Shown here piece by piece: positions 1-7,037 of a stretch of 18,650 nucleotides of DNA. The notes below the pieces were generated by a model. The model saw only the letters and a program-made list of their open reading frames with translations. It had not been told where the DNA came from and made no database searches. The position numbers were made by a program, and so were the translations under genes. The stretch is from CAVSWN01 sp046728115 (GTDB lineage: Bacteria; Acidobacteriota; Vicinamibacteria; Vicinamibacterales; CAVVIG01): contig JBKPDW010000543.1 of the NCBI GenBank assembly GCA_046728115.1, positions 1 to 18,650 of the forward strand, written 5' to 3'. Positions within the stretch are counted from its first letter, which is position 1; each line of letters opens with the position of its first letter.

Positions 1-2
1 CG

Positions 3-164
3 AGCGACGTGTGGATCCATGGCCTTGTGGCGTCACTCGGCATGGCCTTGGCGCTGCTTGGCCCGGGCGCGTGGTCGGCCGATGCCTGGTTGTTCGGCTG
101 GCGGCGGATCGAGATCCCCGAGCGCCGCAGTACCCCTGACAGGTCCTCAGACCCCAAGCGATAG
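3..164 (+). CDS. DoxX-like membrane protein, C-terminal end (5' cut by window)
   Basis: Frame 3 is open from the left edge to the TAG at 162-164, giving about 53 residues. It holds one hydrophobic helix with the pattern HGLVASLGMALALLGPGAWS, then an aspartate, LFGWRRIEI and a polar tail. The arrangement of a last helix, 'GPGAWSxDAxLFGRR' and a basic end is what I know from the C-terminus of DoxX-family small membrane proteins, which are often encoded beside oxidoreductases and hydrolases. Only the tail is visible, so the family call rests on that motif and the helix. A 170-base gap separates it from the next gene on the same strand. Confidence 0.6.
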   Translation, partial: SDVWIHGLVASLGMALALLGPGAWSADAWLFGWRRIEIPERRSTPDRSSDPKR

Positions 165-175
165 CGTGGATCCGT

Positions 176-191
176 CGGAAGGTCCCTTCCG
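176..191 (+). terminator. Hairpin after the DoxX-like gene, weak terminator candidate
   Basis: CGGAAG (176-181), a GTCC loop and CTTCCG form a perfect six-base stem 12 bases after the DoxX-like stop codon. The sequence after it (GCTCAAAAG) has no T run, so it is at best a weak intrinsic terminator, or an RNA stem protecting a 3' end. Confidence 0.3.
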
Positions 192-249
192 GCTCAAAAG
201 AGTCGAGACGGAGGCCGAAGGAGATCGAATCTCCATCCAGAGGAGGTTG

Positions 250-282
250 GTTGCACGTGGGGCCAAATCCAGAATGTGCAAC
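250..282. promoter_or_regulatory. 7-bp inverted repeat in the leader of the first operon
   Basis: GTTGCAC (250-256) and GTGCAAC (276-282) are perfect inverted copies separated by 19 bases. They lie about 50 bases upstream of the start codon at 335, in the only sizeable gap before the plus-strand run. The half-site spacing could suit a dimeric repressor or a long-loop RNA stem. No regulator is assigned, and a 7-bp match can arise by chance. Confidence 0.3.
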
Positions 283-334
283 AGCAGGACGACATCAGGT
301 GCACGGTTCACTTTCAACTGGAGAGGAGATTCTC

Positions 335-1009
335 ATGAGCGCATCCACAACGACCATCGCGACTCACCAGCCGCGCGCGGCTCCCACCACTGACGCCTAC
401 GGTCGTGAATTCTGGGAACACCTGTGGCGGACCGCTGGCGTCCAGTCCGTCGGCTTGTTCGTCACCGCCTATTTCGTCTACGGCTATCAGCCGGTGGTCT
501 CCGCCATCTTCTCCGGTATGGCCATCCTCAACCTCATGTGGTTCGCGGCGGCGATCAGAGCCACGCTGGCCGACGCGGGCCAGGACGGCTGGGGAGCGGC
601 AGCGACTGCCGCCAGCGCGGCCTTCGCGGCATTGTTCCTCTTGGTCGTCTCAGGGCAAACGGCACTCGCGCATTCGATCGCGGGTCTCGGAAATCAGGCG
701 CTCACCACGGGCGTGAACGACCTGGTGTCCGCCGCCGTGGTGCTGACGTCGTTCCCGCGGGCGATGTTGATCATGGCCGGCACGTTTGGATTGTGGCGCG
801 CTGGCCTGATCTCGAACGCGCAGTTCGCGGCGGGAGTCGCTGTCGTCATCCTCGTTCTCGCAGGCGGCACCACCTGGATGAGCAGCGGGATCTGGGCACC
901 GAACGGCGCTTATTCGCAGCTCGTGTCGCCGGCCCTGGCGTTCGGGTGGATCGTGGCCGTTACGCGCGTCCTCCTTAGCCGCAGCCCTGCAGCACACGCG
1001 GCTTGGTAA
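335..1009 (+). CDS. Hypothetical six-helix membrane protein
   Basis: The product is 224 aa. I chose the ATG at 335 because GGAGAGGAG lies just before it; an in-frame ATG at 251 has no such site and would add an unlikely polar leader. After about 30 polar residues there are roughly six hydrophobic segments: near 33-50, 54-76, 88-112, 128-153, 162-182 and 195-214. Conserved-looking stretches are AAAIRATLADAGQDGWGAAA and FPRAMLIMAGTFGLWRAGLI. No catalytic or transport motif is recognised. It starts a tightly spaced plus-strand run with an oxidoreductase and two hydrolases, so it may be a membrane partner of those enzymes (inference). The link between the first two helices is short. Confidence 0.75.
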   Translation: MSASTTTIATHQPRAAPTTDAYGREFWEHLWRTAGVQSVGLFVTAYFVYGYQPVVSAIFSGMAILNLMWFAAAIRATLADAGQDGWGAAATAASAAFAALFLLVVSGQTALAHSIAGLGNQALTTGVNDLVSAAVVLTSFPRAMLIMAGTFGLWRAGLISNAQFAAGVAVVILVLAGGTTWMSSGIWAPNGAYSQLVSPALAFGWIVAVTRVLLSRSPAAHAAW

Positions 1010-1047
1010 TGCATCAGACCGACGAGCACATCTGAAGGAGAACATAC

Positions 1048-2097
1048 ATGTCCACTGTCCAACTCCAGACAAGCAGCACGACATCGGACCGGGCCACCTC
1101 CGGACTCACCAGCCGGTTGCTGTTGACGGCGGTTGGCGGCGATCTCGCCGATACCGTCGCACTCGACGTCGTGCCTGAGAGCGAGCCGAAAGTCGACGAA
1201 GTGGTTGTCGCCGTCGAGGCCGCTCCGATCAACGGCGCCGATCTGCTGTTCGCGGCCGGCTGGTTTGCGGTGTACCCGCAGGTTCCTGCCGCAATGGGTG
1301 CGGAAGGAGCGGGCCGCGTCGTGTCGGCTGGATCGCAGGTCGATCCGGCACTGATCGGGCGACGCGTGATCATCCTGCCGACGTTCCGTTACGGTACCTG
1401 GGCCACTCGAACGGTGGTGCCGGCGCGGAACGTCATCCCCGTCCCCGACCACATCGATGTTCAGCAAATGGCGATGCTGTCGGTCAACCCCGCGGCCGCC
1501 TATGCCCTGTTGAACGACTTCGTCTCGCTGCGGCCGGGCGACTGGGTTGGCTTGACGCTCGCCAATTCGGCGGTCGGTCACCACCTGCTTGCCGTGGCTC
1601 GCAGAGCGGGCATCAAGACACTCGCGGTGGTTCGCAGCGAGGGCGCGGCCGACGAGGTGCGGCGGCTCGGCGCCGACCTCGCCGTCGTCGATGGCAATGG
1701 TCTGAAGGAACGCGTGACAGAAGGCCTGCGCGGCGCCAAGTTGCGTGTGTTATTCGAGGGGACCGGTGATCCCGGCCACATCAGCCAGGTCGTCACCGTG
1801 GTGGAGGACGGCGGTTCGGTGATCACGTTTGCTTCGGTCACTGGCCAGGTTCCCGCGTTGCCGCTGGCGGATCTGATCTACCGCGGAATCAGTCTTCGCG
1901 GGTTCTTCATTCTCAACTGGATTCGCGACACACCACGTGACCGGCTCGAGCGGGTGTACGCGGAGCTCGTGGAGCTCGTCGATCGAGGCGTCATGCGCGC
2001 GAACGTCGCGGCGACCTACCCGCTCGATGAGTACCAGAAGGCGCTGCGACACGCACAGACCGACGCACGCAACGGCAAAGTTCTGTTCGTTCCGTAA
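1048..2097 (+). CDS. Zinc-independent MDR oxidoreductase (quinone / enoyl reductase-like)
   Basis: The product is 349 aa, starting at an ATG behind AAGGAG. It has the medium-chain dehydrogenase/reductase layout: an N-terminal GroES-like domain (about 25-150, with AAPINGADLLF and MGAEGAGRVV) and a Rossmann domain (about 160-290). The nucleotide-binding stretch is LANSAVGHHLLAVARRAGIK, and the NSAVG form resembles the mitochondrial trans-2-enoyl-CoA reductase (MECR/ETR) branch. VVRSEG after the second strand suggests NADP(H). The protein has no cysteine, so the catalytic and structural zinc sites of alcohol dehydrogenases are absent. Likely reaction: NADPH-dependent reduction of an enoyl, enone or quinone substrate. 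It sits 38 bases after the membrane protein and 12 before the hydrolase. The physiological substrate is unknown. Confidence 0.88.
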   Translation: MSTVQLQTSSTTSDRATSGLTSRLLLTAVGGDLADTVALDVVPESEPKVDEVVVAVEAAPINGADLLFAAGWFAVYPQVPAAMGAEGAGRVVSAGSQVDPALIGRRVIILPTFRYGTWATRTVVPARNVIPVPDHIDVQQMAMLSVNPAAAYALLNDFVSLRPGDWVGLTLANSAVGHHLLAVARRAGIKTLAVVRSEGAADEVRRLGADLAVVDGNGLKERVTEGLRGAKLRVLFEGTGDPGHISQVVTVVEDGGSVITFASVTGQVPALPLADLIYRGISLRGFFILNWIRDTPRDRLERVYAELVELVDRGVMRANVAATYPLDEYQKALRHAQTDARNGKVLFVP

Positions 2098-2109
2098 AAG
2101 GAGCCGCAC

Positions 2110-2991
2110 ATGTCACGCGCGACGATGCCCGGCGCCACCATGGCGCCAACGCAATTCATCAAGGCCAGGAACGCCACGTACGCGTATCGCCGATTCGGCC
2201 ACGGAGCCGGGCGTCCGCTGCTGTGCCTTCAGCACTTCATCGGATCGCTCGACAACTGGGATCCCGCTGTCACCGATCCGCTCGCCGCGGGCCGGGAAGT
2301 GATCCTGTTCGACAACGCCGGCGTCGGCCGGTCGACGGGCACGGTTCCCACCACGGTATCCGGGATGGCGTCGCACGCGCTGGATTTCCTCGACGCTCTC
2401 CGGATCGACCGTTGCGACGTGCTCGGATTCTCGCTCGGCGGCATGGTCGCGCAGCAGATGCTCCGCGACCGTCCGTCGGTATTCCGCAGGATGGTGCTCG
2501 TCGGCACCGCGCCGCGCGGCGGCGACGACATCATGCACCTCGACAAACCGGTTCTGGCGGGGCCGCTCAGCGATCCGTCGCTCGCGGGGTACGCGGTGCT
2601 GCAGAAGATCTTTTTTGCACCGACCTCGTCCAGCCAGGCAGCCGGCGGCGCCTTCGTTGCGCGGTTGGCGCAACGGAAGGATGACCTCGACACACCATCC
2701 GGACCGGACGTCGCCGGCGCGCAGATGGCTGCATTCCGCGACTGGGAGCAACCCATCGGACCTCGCTTCGCCGATCTGCGCGGGATCCAACAGCCCACGC
2801 TCGTTGTGAACGGCGTTCACGATGAAATGATCCCGGTTTCGAACTCGTATCGGTTGAGCGAAAACCTTCCGAACGCCGTACTCCTGACGTACCCGGACTC
2901 CGGGCACGGCTCGCTGTTCCAGTTTCACGAATCGTTCACGCGCCAGGCAGCGGCCTTCCTCGCCGCCGACTCGCCGTACGCCCCGTACTGA
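2110..2991 (+). CDS. Alpha/beta hydrolase, cytoplasmic
   Basis: The product is 293 aa, with AAAAGGAG just before the ATG; an internal Met at residue 11 is a possible alternative. It has the alpha/beta hydrolase fold without a signal peptide. The nucleophile elbow is GFSLGG with Ser108, the acid is probably Asp238 in VNGVHDEMIP, and the base is His266 in PDSGHGS. FDNAGVGRSTG (68-78) is the usual loop after strand 4, and the cap domain spans about residues 140-220. The usual HG oxyanion motif is replaced by LQHFIGSLDNWDP, as in many hydrolases of this type. Such enzymes cleave esters, lactones or C-C bonds; the substrate cannot be read from sequence. It is not similar in motif detail to the neighbouring exported hydrolase, so the two are not a recent duplication. 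Confidence 0.9.
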   Translation: MSRATMPGATMAPTQFIKARNATYAYRRFGHGAGRPLLCLQHFIGSLDNWDPAVTDPLAAGREVILFDNAGVGRSTGTVPTTVSGMASHALDFLDALRIDRCDVLGFSLGGMVAQQMLRDRPSVFRRMVLVGTAPRGGDDIMHLDKPVLAGPLSDPSLAGYAVLQKIFFAPTSSSQAAGGAFVARLAQRKDDLDTPSGPDVAGAQMAAFRDWEQPIGPRFADLRGIQQPTLVVNGVHDEMIPVSNSYRLSENLPNAVLLTYPDSGHGSLFQFHESFTRQAAAFLAADSPYAPY

Positions 2992-3024
2992 GCAGACCAA
3001 CTGGACTTTCAGAAGGAGATGTCA

Positions 3025-3813
3025 ATGAGTCGCACCCCTCGTCTCGTTATCGGTTTCCTCGGCCTCGTCGCCACGGCGGTGATCGCCGCGGCGCCGGTTG
3101 AACAAGGTGCGGCGCCAACCAGCGCCAAACCGACAATCGTGCTCGTGCACGGCGCCTTCGAAGATGGATCGGCATGGGGGCGCGTCGTCGCCGGCCTTCA
3201 GAGCGAGCACTACACCGTCATCGCGGCGCAGCTGCCACTGAGCTCTCTGGCGAACGACGTGCAGGCGACCAGGCGCGTCGTGGAGGCGCAGACCGGACCG
3301 GTCGTCCTCGTCGGACACTCGTGGGGCGGCGCGGTCATCACCGACGCGGCGGCCGGCCATCCCAAGGTGACAGCGCTCGTCTACGTGGCGGCGTTCGCGC
3401 CGGACGCACATGAAGTGGTCACCGCGTACAGCGCGAAGTATCCGTCGCGCCTCAATTCAGCGGTCAGACCCGACTCGGCGGGATATCTGACCGTCGATCC
3501 GGGGCAGTTTCAGGCGCTCTTCGCCAGCGATATTCCCGCGGTGGAGGCGCAGGTCGCGGCCGCGATCCAGAAACCGATGTTCGCCAACGCGTTCGGCGAC
3601 GCGGTCGAGCAGGCGGCGTGGAAGTCGATTCCGGCCTATTACGTGCTAACGCTCGACGATCAAGCCATCCATCCGGATCTGCAGCGGTTCTACGCCGAGC
3701 GGATGCACGCGAAGACGACCGCGATCAAGTCGAGCCACGCCGTCATCGTCTCCCATGCAGCGGAAGTCGTTCGCGTCATTGTTGAAGCGGCGCGCAGATC
3801 GGAGGTGCACTGA
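3025..3813 (+). CDS. Exported alpha/beta hydrolase
   Basis: The product is 262 aa. AAGGAG at 3013-3018 sits 6 bases before the ATG at 3025, but directly against an in-frame ATG at 3019, so 3025 is the better start. The N-terminus is a signal peptide: basic MSRTPR, a hydrophobic core to about residue 20, and a small-residue region before APVEQG, implying export. The mature enzyme shows VHGAFEDGSAW (oxyanion region, 41-51), the nucleophile elbow GHSWGG with Ser99, the acid region TLDDQAI (Asp211/212) and His238 in SSHAV. This matches the short, cap-poor esterase branch related to methylesterases and hydroxynitrile lyases. Its stop overlaps the next gene's start (TGATG), so it is translationally coupled to the P460-like protein, also exported. 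Confidence 0.88.
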   Translation: MSRTPRLVIGFLGLVATAVIAAAPVEQGAAPTSAKPTIVLVHGAFEDGSAWGRVVAGLQSEHYTVIAAQLPLSSLANDVQATRRVVEAQTGPVVLVGHSWGGAVITDAAAGHPKVTALVYVAAFAPDAHEVVTAYSAKYPSRLNSAVRPDSAGYLTVDPGQFQALFASDIPAVEAQVAAAIQKPMFANAFGDAVEQAAWKSIPAYYVLTLDDQAIHPDLQRFYAERMHAKTTAIKSSHAVIVSHAAEVVRVIVEAARRSEVH

Positions 3814-4367
3814 TGAACCGCACGAGCAAATTGACGATTGGCATTGCGACGATATGGATCGCCGTCCTTGGTGGCTGGGCATTGTCCGCGCAGGACAAGT
3901 ACGCCGTGAAAGTACCGGGCGGGTTGGCCTTCTCCGAGTTCAGAGGCTACGAGTCGTGGCAGGCCATTGCCCTCAGTCGAAATGAACGAGTGGTTGCCAT
4001 AACCCTCGGCAACCCCGAAATGATCACGGCCTACCAGGCCGGTATTCCCGCCAACGGCAAGCCCGTGCCTGATGGGGCGAAGATGGCGAAGATTCACTGG
4101 ACACCGAAGCCGAATCAGTTCTTTCCGGATGCGACCGTGCCGGGCGACCTGGTGAACGTGGACTTCATGGTGAAAGACAGCAAGAGGTTCGCGGACGGCG
4201 GCGGATGGGGTTACGCCGTATTCGACTACAACGCGGCGTCCGACACATTCACTCCCGGCACGACGGCCGGCACACCGCCGCAGGGGAACGACGCAAAATG
4301 CGGCGTCGCGTGCCACTCGAGAGCGAAGGCGACAGACTCCGTGTTTACCGAGTACGGGAAGCGCTGA
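3813..4367 (+). CDS. Cytochrome P460-family secreted heme protein
   Basis: The product is 184 aa and begins with a signal peptide (basic MNRTSK, hydrophobic to about 24, ALSAQ cleavage region). The body shows family features: F..FRGYESWQ near 40-50, AKMAKIHWTPK (89-99) with Lys93 where the lysine that cross-links heme in P460 could lie, GWGYAVFDYNAASDTF (131-146), and a C-terminal heme-binding segment with Cys163, Cys167 and His168 followed by AKATDSVFTEYGKR. The cysteines are three residues apart (CGVACH, CxxxCH), not the classic CxxCH. P460 proteins oxidise hydroxylamine or NO or act as electron carriers, but this branch is common outside nitrifiers and its role is unknown. It is coupled to the exported hydrolase by a TGATG overlap. 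Confidence 0.85.
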   Translation: MNRTSKLTIGIATIWIAVLGGWALSAQDKYAVKVPGGLAFSEFRGYESWQAIALSRNERVVAITLGNPEMITAYQAGIPANGKPVPDGAKMAKIHWTPKPNQFFPDATVPGDLVNVDFMVKDSKRFADGGGWGYAVFDYNAASDTFTPGTTAGTPPQGNDAKCGVACHSRAKATDSVFTEYGKR

Positions 4368-4380
4368 ATCAAAGTCTGTC

Positions 4381-5997
4381 ATGGACGCTCTGACGCAGGC
4401 GGCTTGGAAACCCCTGCGGGTTTCGCTGTTCCGTCGAATCCTCGCTGCCAGTTTCGTGGCGGACCTGGGTTCCTTCATGCAAAGCGTCGGCGCCGCGTGG
4501 CTGATGGTGTCCATGCAGGCCGGCCCGATCTACGTGGCGCTGACGCAGACGGCGGCGACCCTTCCGTTCTTCCTCCTCGGGCTTCCGGCTGGCGCACTCG
4601 GGGACATCGTCGATCGACGGAAGCTGATTCTGTATTCGGAAGCGTGGATGTTGATGGTCGCGATCGTGCTTGCGGCAACCACGTTGTCACGATCGATGTC
4701 CCCGTGGCTGCTCCTCGCGTTGACCTTTGCGCTGGCGTGCGGCCAAGCCCTGGAATCCCCGAGTTGGAGAGCGGTGCTGCCCGAACTCGTCCAAAGAGAC
4801 GACCTGTCGGCCGCCGCCGCATTGAACGGCATCGAATACAACACCGCGTCGATTGTGGGACCGGCGATCGCCGGCCTGCTCATCGCCGCCGCCGGCGTGG
4901 GTGCCGCCTTTGTTGCATACGCCGCCTCGTTCTTCGCGGTGATTGTCGTCATCGGACGATGGAAGCGACCCGTCCAGCAGCATGCGGCGCCGGTCGAGGC
5001 GCTTGGTGAGGCGACCATCGCGGCGATTCGGTACCTCCGCTACACACCGCCGATCCAGGCCGTCATGGTGCGCTCGGCCGTCGCGATGTTCTGCGCGAGC
5101 GCGACGTTCGCACTGTTGCCGACGATCGCGAGCCGTGCGACCGGCACGTCCACGACATACGGGCTGCTGCTCGGAGCGTTTGGCATCGGGGCGATCGGCG
5201 GCGCGTTCGGAATGGAGCGAGCTCGCCAACGCTGGTCCGCCGGTTCGCTTGTGACGAGCGCGATCACCATTCTCGGTGTGGCGATCATCGCGATGGGCTC
5301 GCAGCGCAGCGTCGTGGGTTTATTCCTGGCGATGGTCGCGATCGGCGCCGGTTGGATTGTGTTTTTCTCGCTGGCAAATGCCCAGGTTCAGACACTGGCG
5401 CCCGACTGGGTCCGTGCGCGCGTCCTCGCCATGTTCATGCTCCTCACCGAAGGCGGCCTCGCGATCGGCAGTCTGCTATGGGGCGCGATCGGATCGCGTG
5501 CCGGCATCCACGCGGCTCTCGTGGCGGCGGGGATCGCGATGATCGCGTCGACGGCGCTTGCCTTCCTGGCACCGTGGCCCGAAGGGGTCCCCGACATGAC
5601 GCCGTGGGTTCATTGGCGTCGCCCGGTCGTGGTTGACGGCGTCGTCGCGTCGCAAGACCAAGGTCCGGTGCTGGTCACGCTGGAATACCGGGTGGCCCCG
5701 TTGAACGTCGATGAGTTCTTGTGGACGATGCGGGCCTACGAACGGGTCAGGCGACGAGACGGCGCGTTCCGATGGAGTGTCTTTCGAGACATCGAGCAGC
5801 CCGACGTGTACGTTGAAACGTTTCTCGTGCATTCATGGGGCGAGCACCTTCGACAGCACGAACGTCTCACCATCGCCGATCGCGATCTCGAGCAGCGCAT
5901 CGCGACTCTGGCGCGAGGCGAGCCCACGATTCGGCACTGGATTCACCCGGAGATCGGCGACGCCATTTATGCGCGGGCACCTGAAGAAACTGGGTGA
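4381..5997 (+). CDS. MFS_3-type exporter with soluble C-terminal domain
   Basis: The product is 538 aa, the usual length of MFS_3 (EntS-like) transporters. The first about 400 residues form the 12-helix transporter: LRVSLFRRILAASFVADLGS at the start, the MFS loop motif GALGDIVDRRK at 71-81, ESPSWRAVLPELV (125-137) and NGIEYNTASIVGPAIAG (149-165). A large soluble tail (about 425-525, LVTLEYRVAP... FLVHSWGEHLRQHERLT... IRHWIHPE) looks like a dimeric alpha/beta barrel domain as in antibiotic-biosynthesis-monooxygenase proteins, and is a standard part of this branch. Proton-driven export of a small molecule is expected from the family; the cargo is unknown. No clear ribosome binding site precedes the ATG. 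It starts 13 bases after the P460 gene and ends the run. Confidence 0.9.
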   Translation: MDALTQAAWKPLRVSLFRRILAASFVADLGSFMQSVGAAWLMVSMQAGPIYVALTQTAATLPFFLLGLPAGALGDIVDRRKLILYSEAWMLMVAIVLAATTLSRSMSPWLLLALTFALACGQALESPSWRAVLPELVQRDDLSAAAALNGIEYNTASIVGPAIAGLLIAAAGVGAAFVAYAASFFAVIVVIGRWKRPVQQHAAPVEALGEATIAAIRYLRYTPPIQAVMVRSAVAMFCASATFALLPTIASRATGTSTTYGLLLGAFGIGAIGGAFGMERARQRWSAGSLVTSAITILGVAIIAMGSQRSVVGLFLAMVAIGAGWIVFFSLANAQVQTLAPDWVRARVLAMFMLLTEGGLAIGSLLWGAIGSRAGIHAALVAAGIAMIASTALAFLAPWPEGVPDMTPWVHWRRPVVVDGVVASQDQGPVLVTLEYRVAPLNVDEFLWTMRAYERVRRRDGAFRWSVFRDIEQPDVYVETFLVHSWGEHLRQHERLTIADRDLEQRIATLARGEPTIRHWIHPEIGDAIYARAPEETG

Positions 5998-6509
5998 ACG
6001 GATTGAAACGGATCAGGATCTCCAAATCATCCTCGATTAAGTGTTTGGACCAGAAGGCGCGCCATCACCACTTTAGAGATTCATCGAAAAGGGATTCGAT
6101 CCCCTGTAGCCCGCTCCGTCGGCTCGCTGGCGAGTGGGAGCCGGCTGGCCGATGCTCAAGGTCGAGCGACTCGCTCAGGCGGCGTCGGGCGACATGACAA
6201 CGTGATGAAGAACTCGAACAGCGTATCGCCCACCACGAACAAGCTGAGATGGTTGGACTACAGCAGAATCAGGTCGTCGCGCAACCCCTACGCCTCGTCG
6301 CGGATGGCGTGCTCCAACCCCATCGACAAGAGCGCCGATGCATCGTCATTCCGCCTCGACCAGCCTCTAATGGATCGGCTGGTTGGCAAGTCGCATCACG
6401 AGTGCGCGAAGGTGGTCATGAACGCGTTTTTCCCGGGGGGACGGAACTGTGTGCAACATTATGCAACCGATTCCGCGGATTTCTCCGATAAACGCTTTCA
6501 GTCTCCGCC
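5998..6509. other. Gene-poor tract between convergent operons
   Basis: About 510 bases lie between the ends of two convergent operons. Short open frames exist on the plus strand (for example 6202-6753 and 6249-6491), but they have atypical composition, no ribosome binding sites and no recognisable domain, and one runs far into the antisense of the pyrophosphatase-like gene. The tract holds small hairpins at 6091-6103 and 6120-6143. A 17-base segment (6167-6183) recurs inverted at 17262-17278 in the other decayed tract. It is probably a terminator region plus gene debris. Confidence 0.5.
6087..6103 (-). terminator. Weak intrinsic terminator candidate, minus strand
   Basis: On the minus strand GGGAT, a three-base CGA loop and ATCCC form a stem (plus-strand 6091-6103) followed directly by TTTT. 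It is oriented to stop transcripts coming from the pyrophosphatase-like gene, but lies about 400 bases beyond its stop and has a short T run. Confidence 0.25.
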
Positions 6510-7031
6510 TTACGTCGTTGATGATTGGAGCAACTCGAGGGCCGCGTCGGGACCGGCCCAGCCGAGAATCCGAGGGTCTTTGCCTTCGAGCACGGTGGCG
6601 GCCACGAAGAAGTGCTCCAGTTCGTCTCGAACGCGTTTGGGAAGCGCCATCGCCGAAGTCAACTCGGCCTCGCGGCGTGCGTGGATCGGCAATGCGAGGA
6701 TCCGATCGTTGCGTGCGCGCCCTTCGCCGTCAGCCCGGTTCTGCTCCACTTGAATCACTGCAAGCGCCCGACAGGGAACCACCACGGCGGGAAATGTGGC
6801 GACATCCCAGAACAGGGCCGCATCGACCGGATCGCCGTCCGCGCCCTTCGTTGACGGGACAAAACCCCAGTCATACGGATACACCAAGCCGGTCGCCAGC
6901 GGCCGCGAGATCGACATCGCCTCGAGGTCCGCTCGATATTTCAGCTTGATCGTCGAGCCGCGAGGTGATTCCACCACGACGTGGAAGATGTTTCGCTCAG
7001 CGAAGGTCGGCAGGCGATCCAGTGGCGCCAT
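6510..7031 (-). CDS. Divergent family I inorganic pyrophosphatase-like protein
   Basis: The product is 173 aa, close to the bacterial soluble pyrophosphatase length. It keeps the fold markers: VVVESPRGSTIKLKY (18-32, Glu21 and Lys29), YPYDWGFVPST (51-61) and the metal site ADGDPVD (64-70, Asp65, Asp67, Asp70). By motif alignment to E. coli PPase from memory, several active-site positions differ: Glu31 becomes Lys31, the Asp102/Lys104 pair is read as RNDR, and Tyr141/Lys142 become Ala-Thr in HFFVAAT. The KLKY and RNDR forms occur in a recognised branch of the family; loss of the tyrosine seems specific. It could cleave PPi weakly or act on another phosphate substrate. It starts 6 bases after the CHAD gene and is probably co-transcribed with it. 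Confidence 0.85.
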   Translation of the reverse strand: MAPLDRLPTFAERNIFHVVVESPRGSTIKLKYRADLEAMSISRPLATGLVYPYDWGFVPSTKGADGDPVDAALFWDVATFPAVVVPCRALAVIQVEQNRADGEGRARNDRILALPIHARREAELTSAMALPKRVRDELEHFFVAATVLEGKDPRILGWAGPDAALELLQSSTT

Positions 7032-7037
7032 GGTCGC

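Noticed and set aside
2656..2674. Perfect 7-bp stem GTTGCGC / GCGCAAC
   Set aside because: Lies inside the alpha/beta hydrolase coding sequence where it encodes ordinary residues; no sign of regulation.
5969..6040. Short frame MRGHLKKLGERIETDQ after the exporter
   Set aside because: Only 23 codons, overlaps the exporter end in another frame, no ribosome binding site and no recognised pattern.
6085..6120. tRNA 3'-end look-alike (GATTCGATCC, T-arm-like)
   Set aside because: The T-stem cannot be paired correctly, and no anticodon or D arm is found upstream.
6202..6753. 183-codon plus-strand frame
   Set aside because: Its second half is antisense to the pyrophosphatase-like gene and its composition is serine/arginine-rich shadow sequence.
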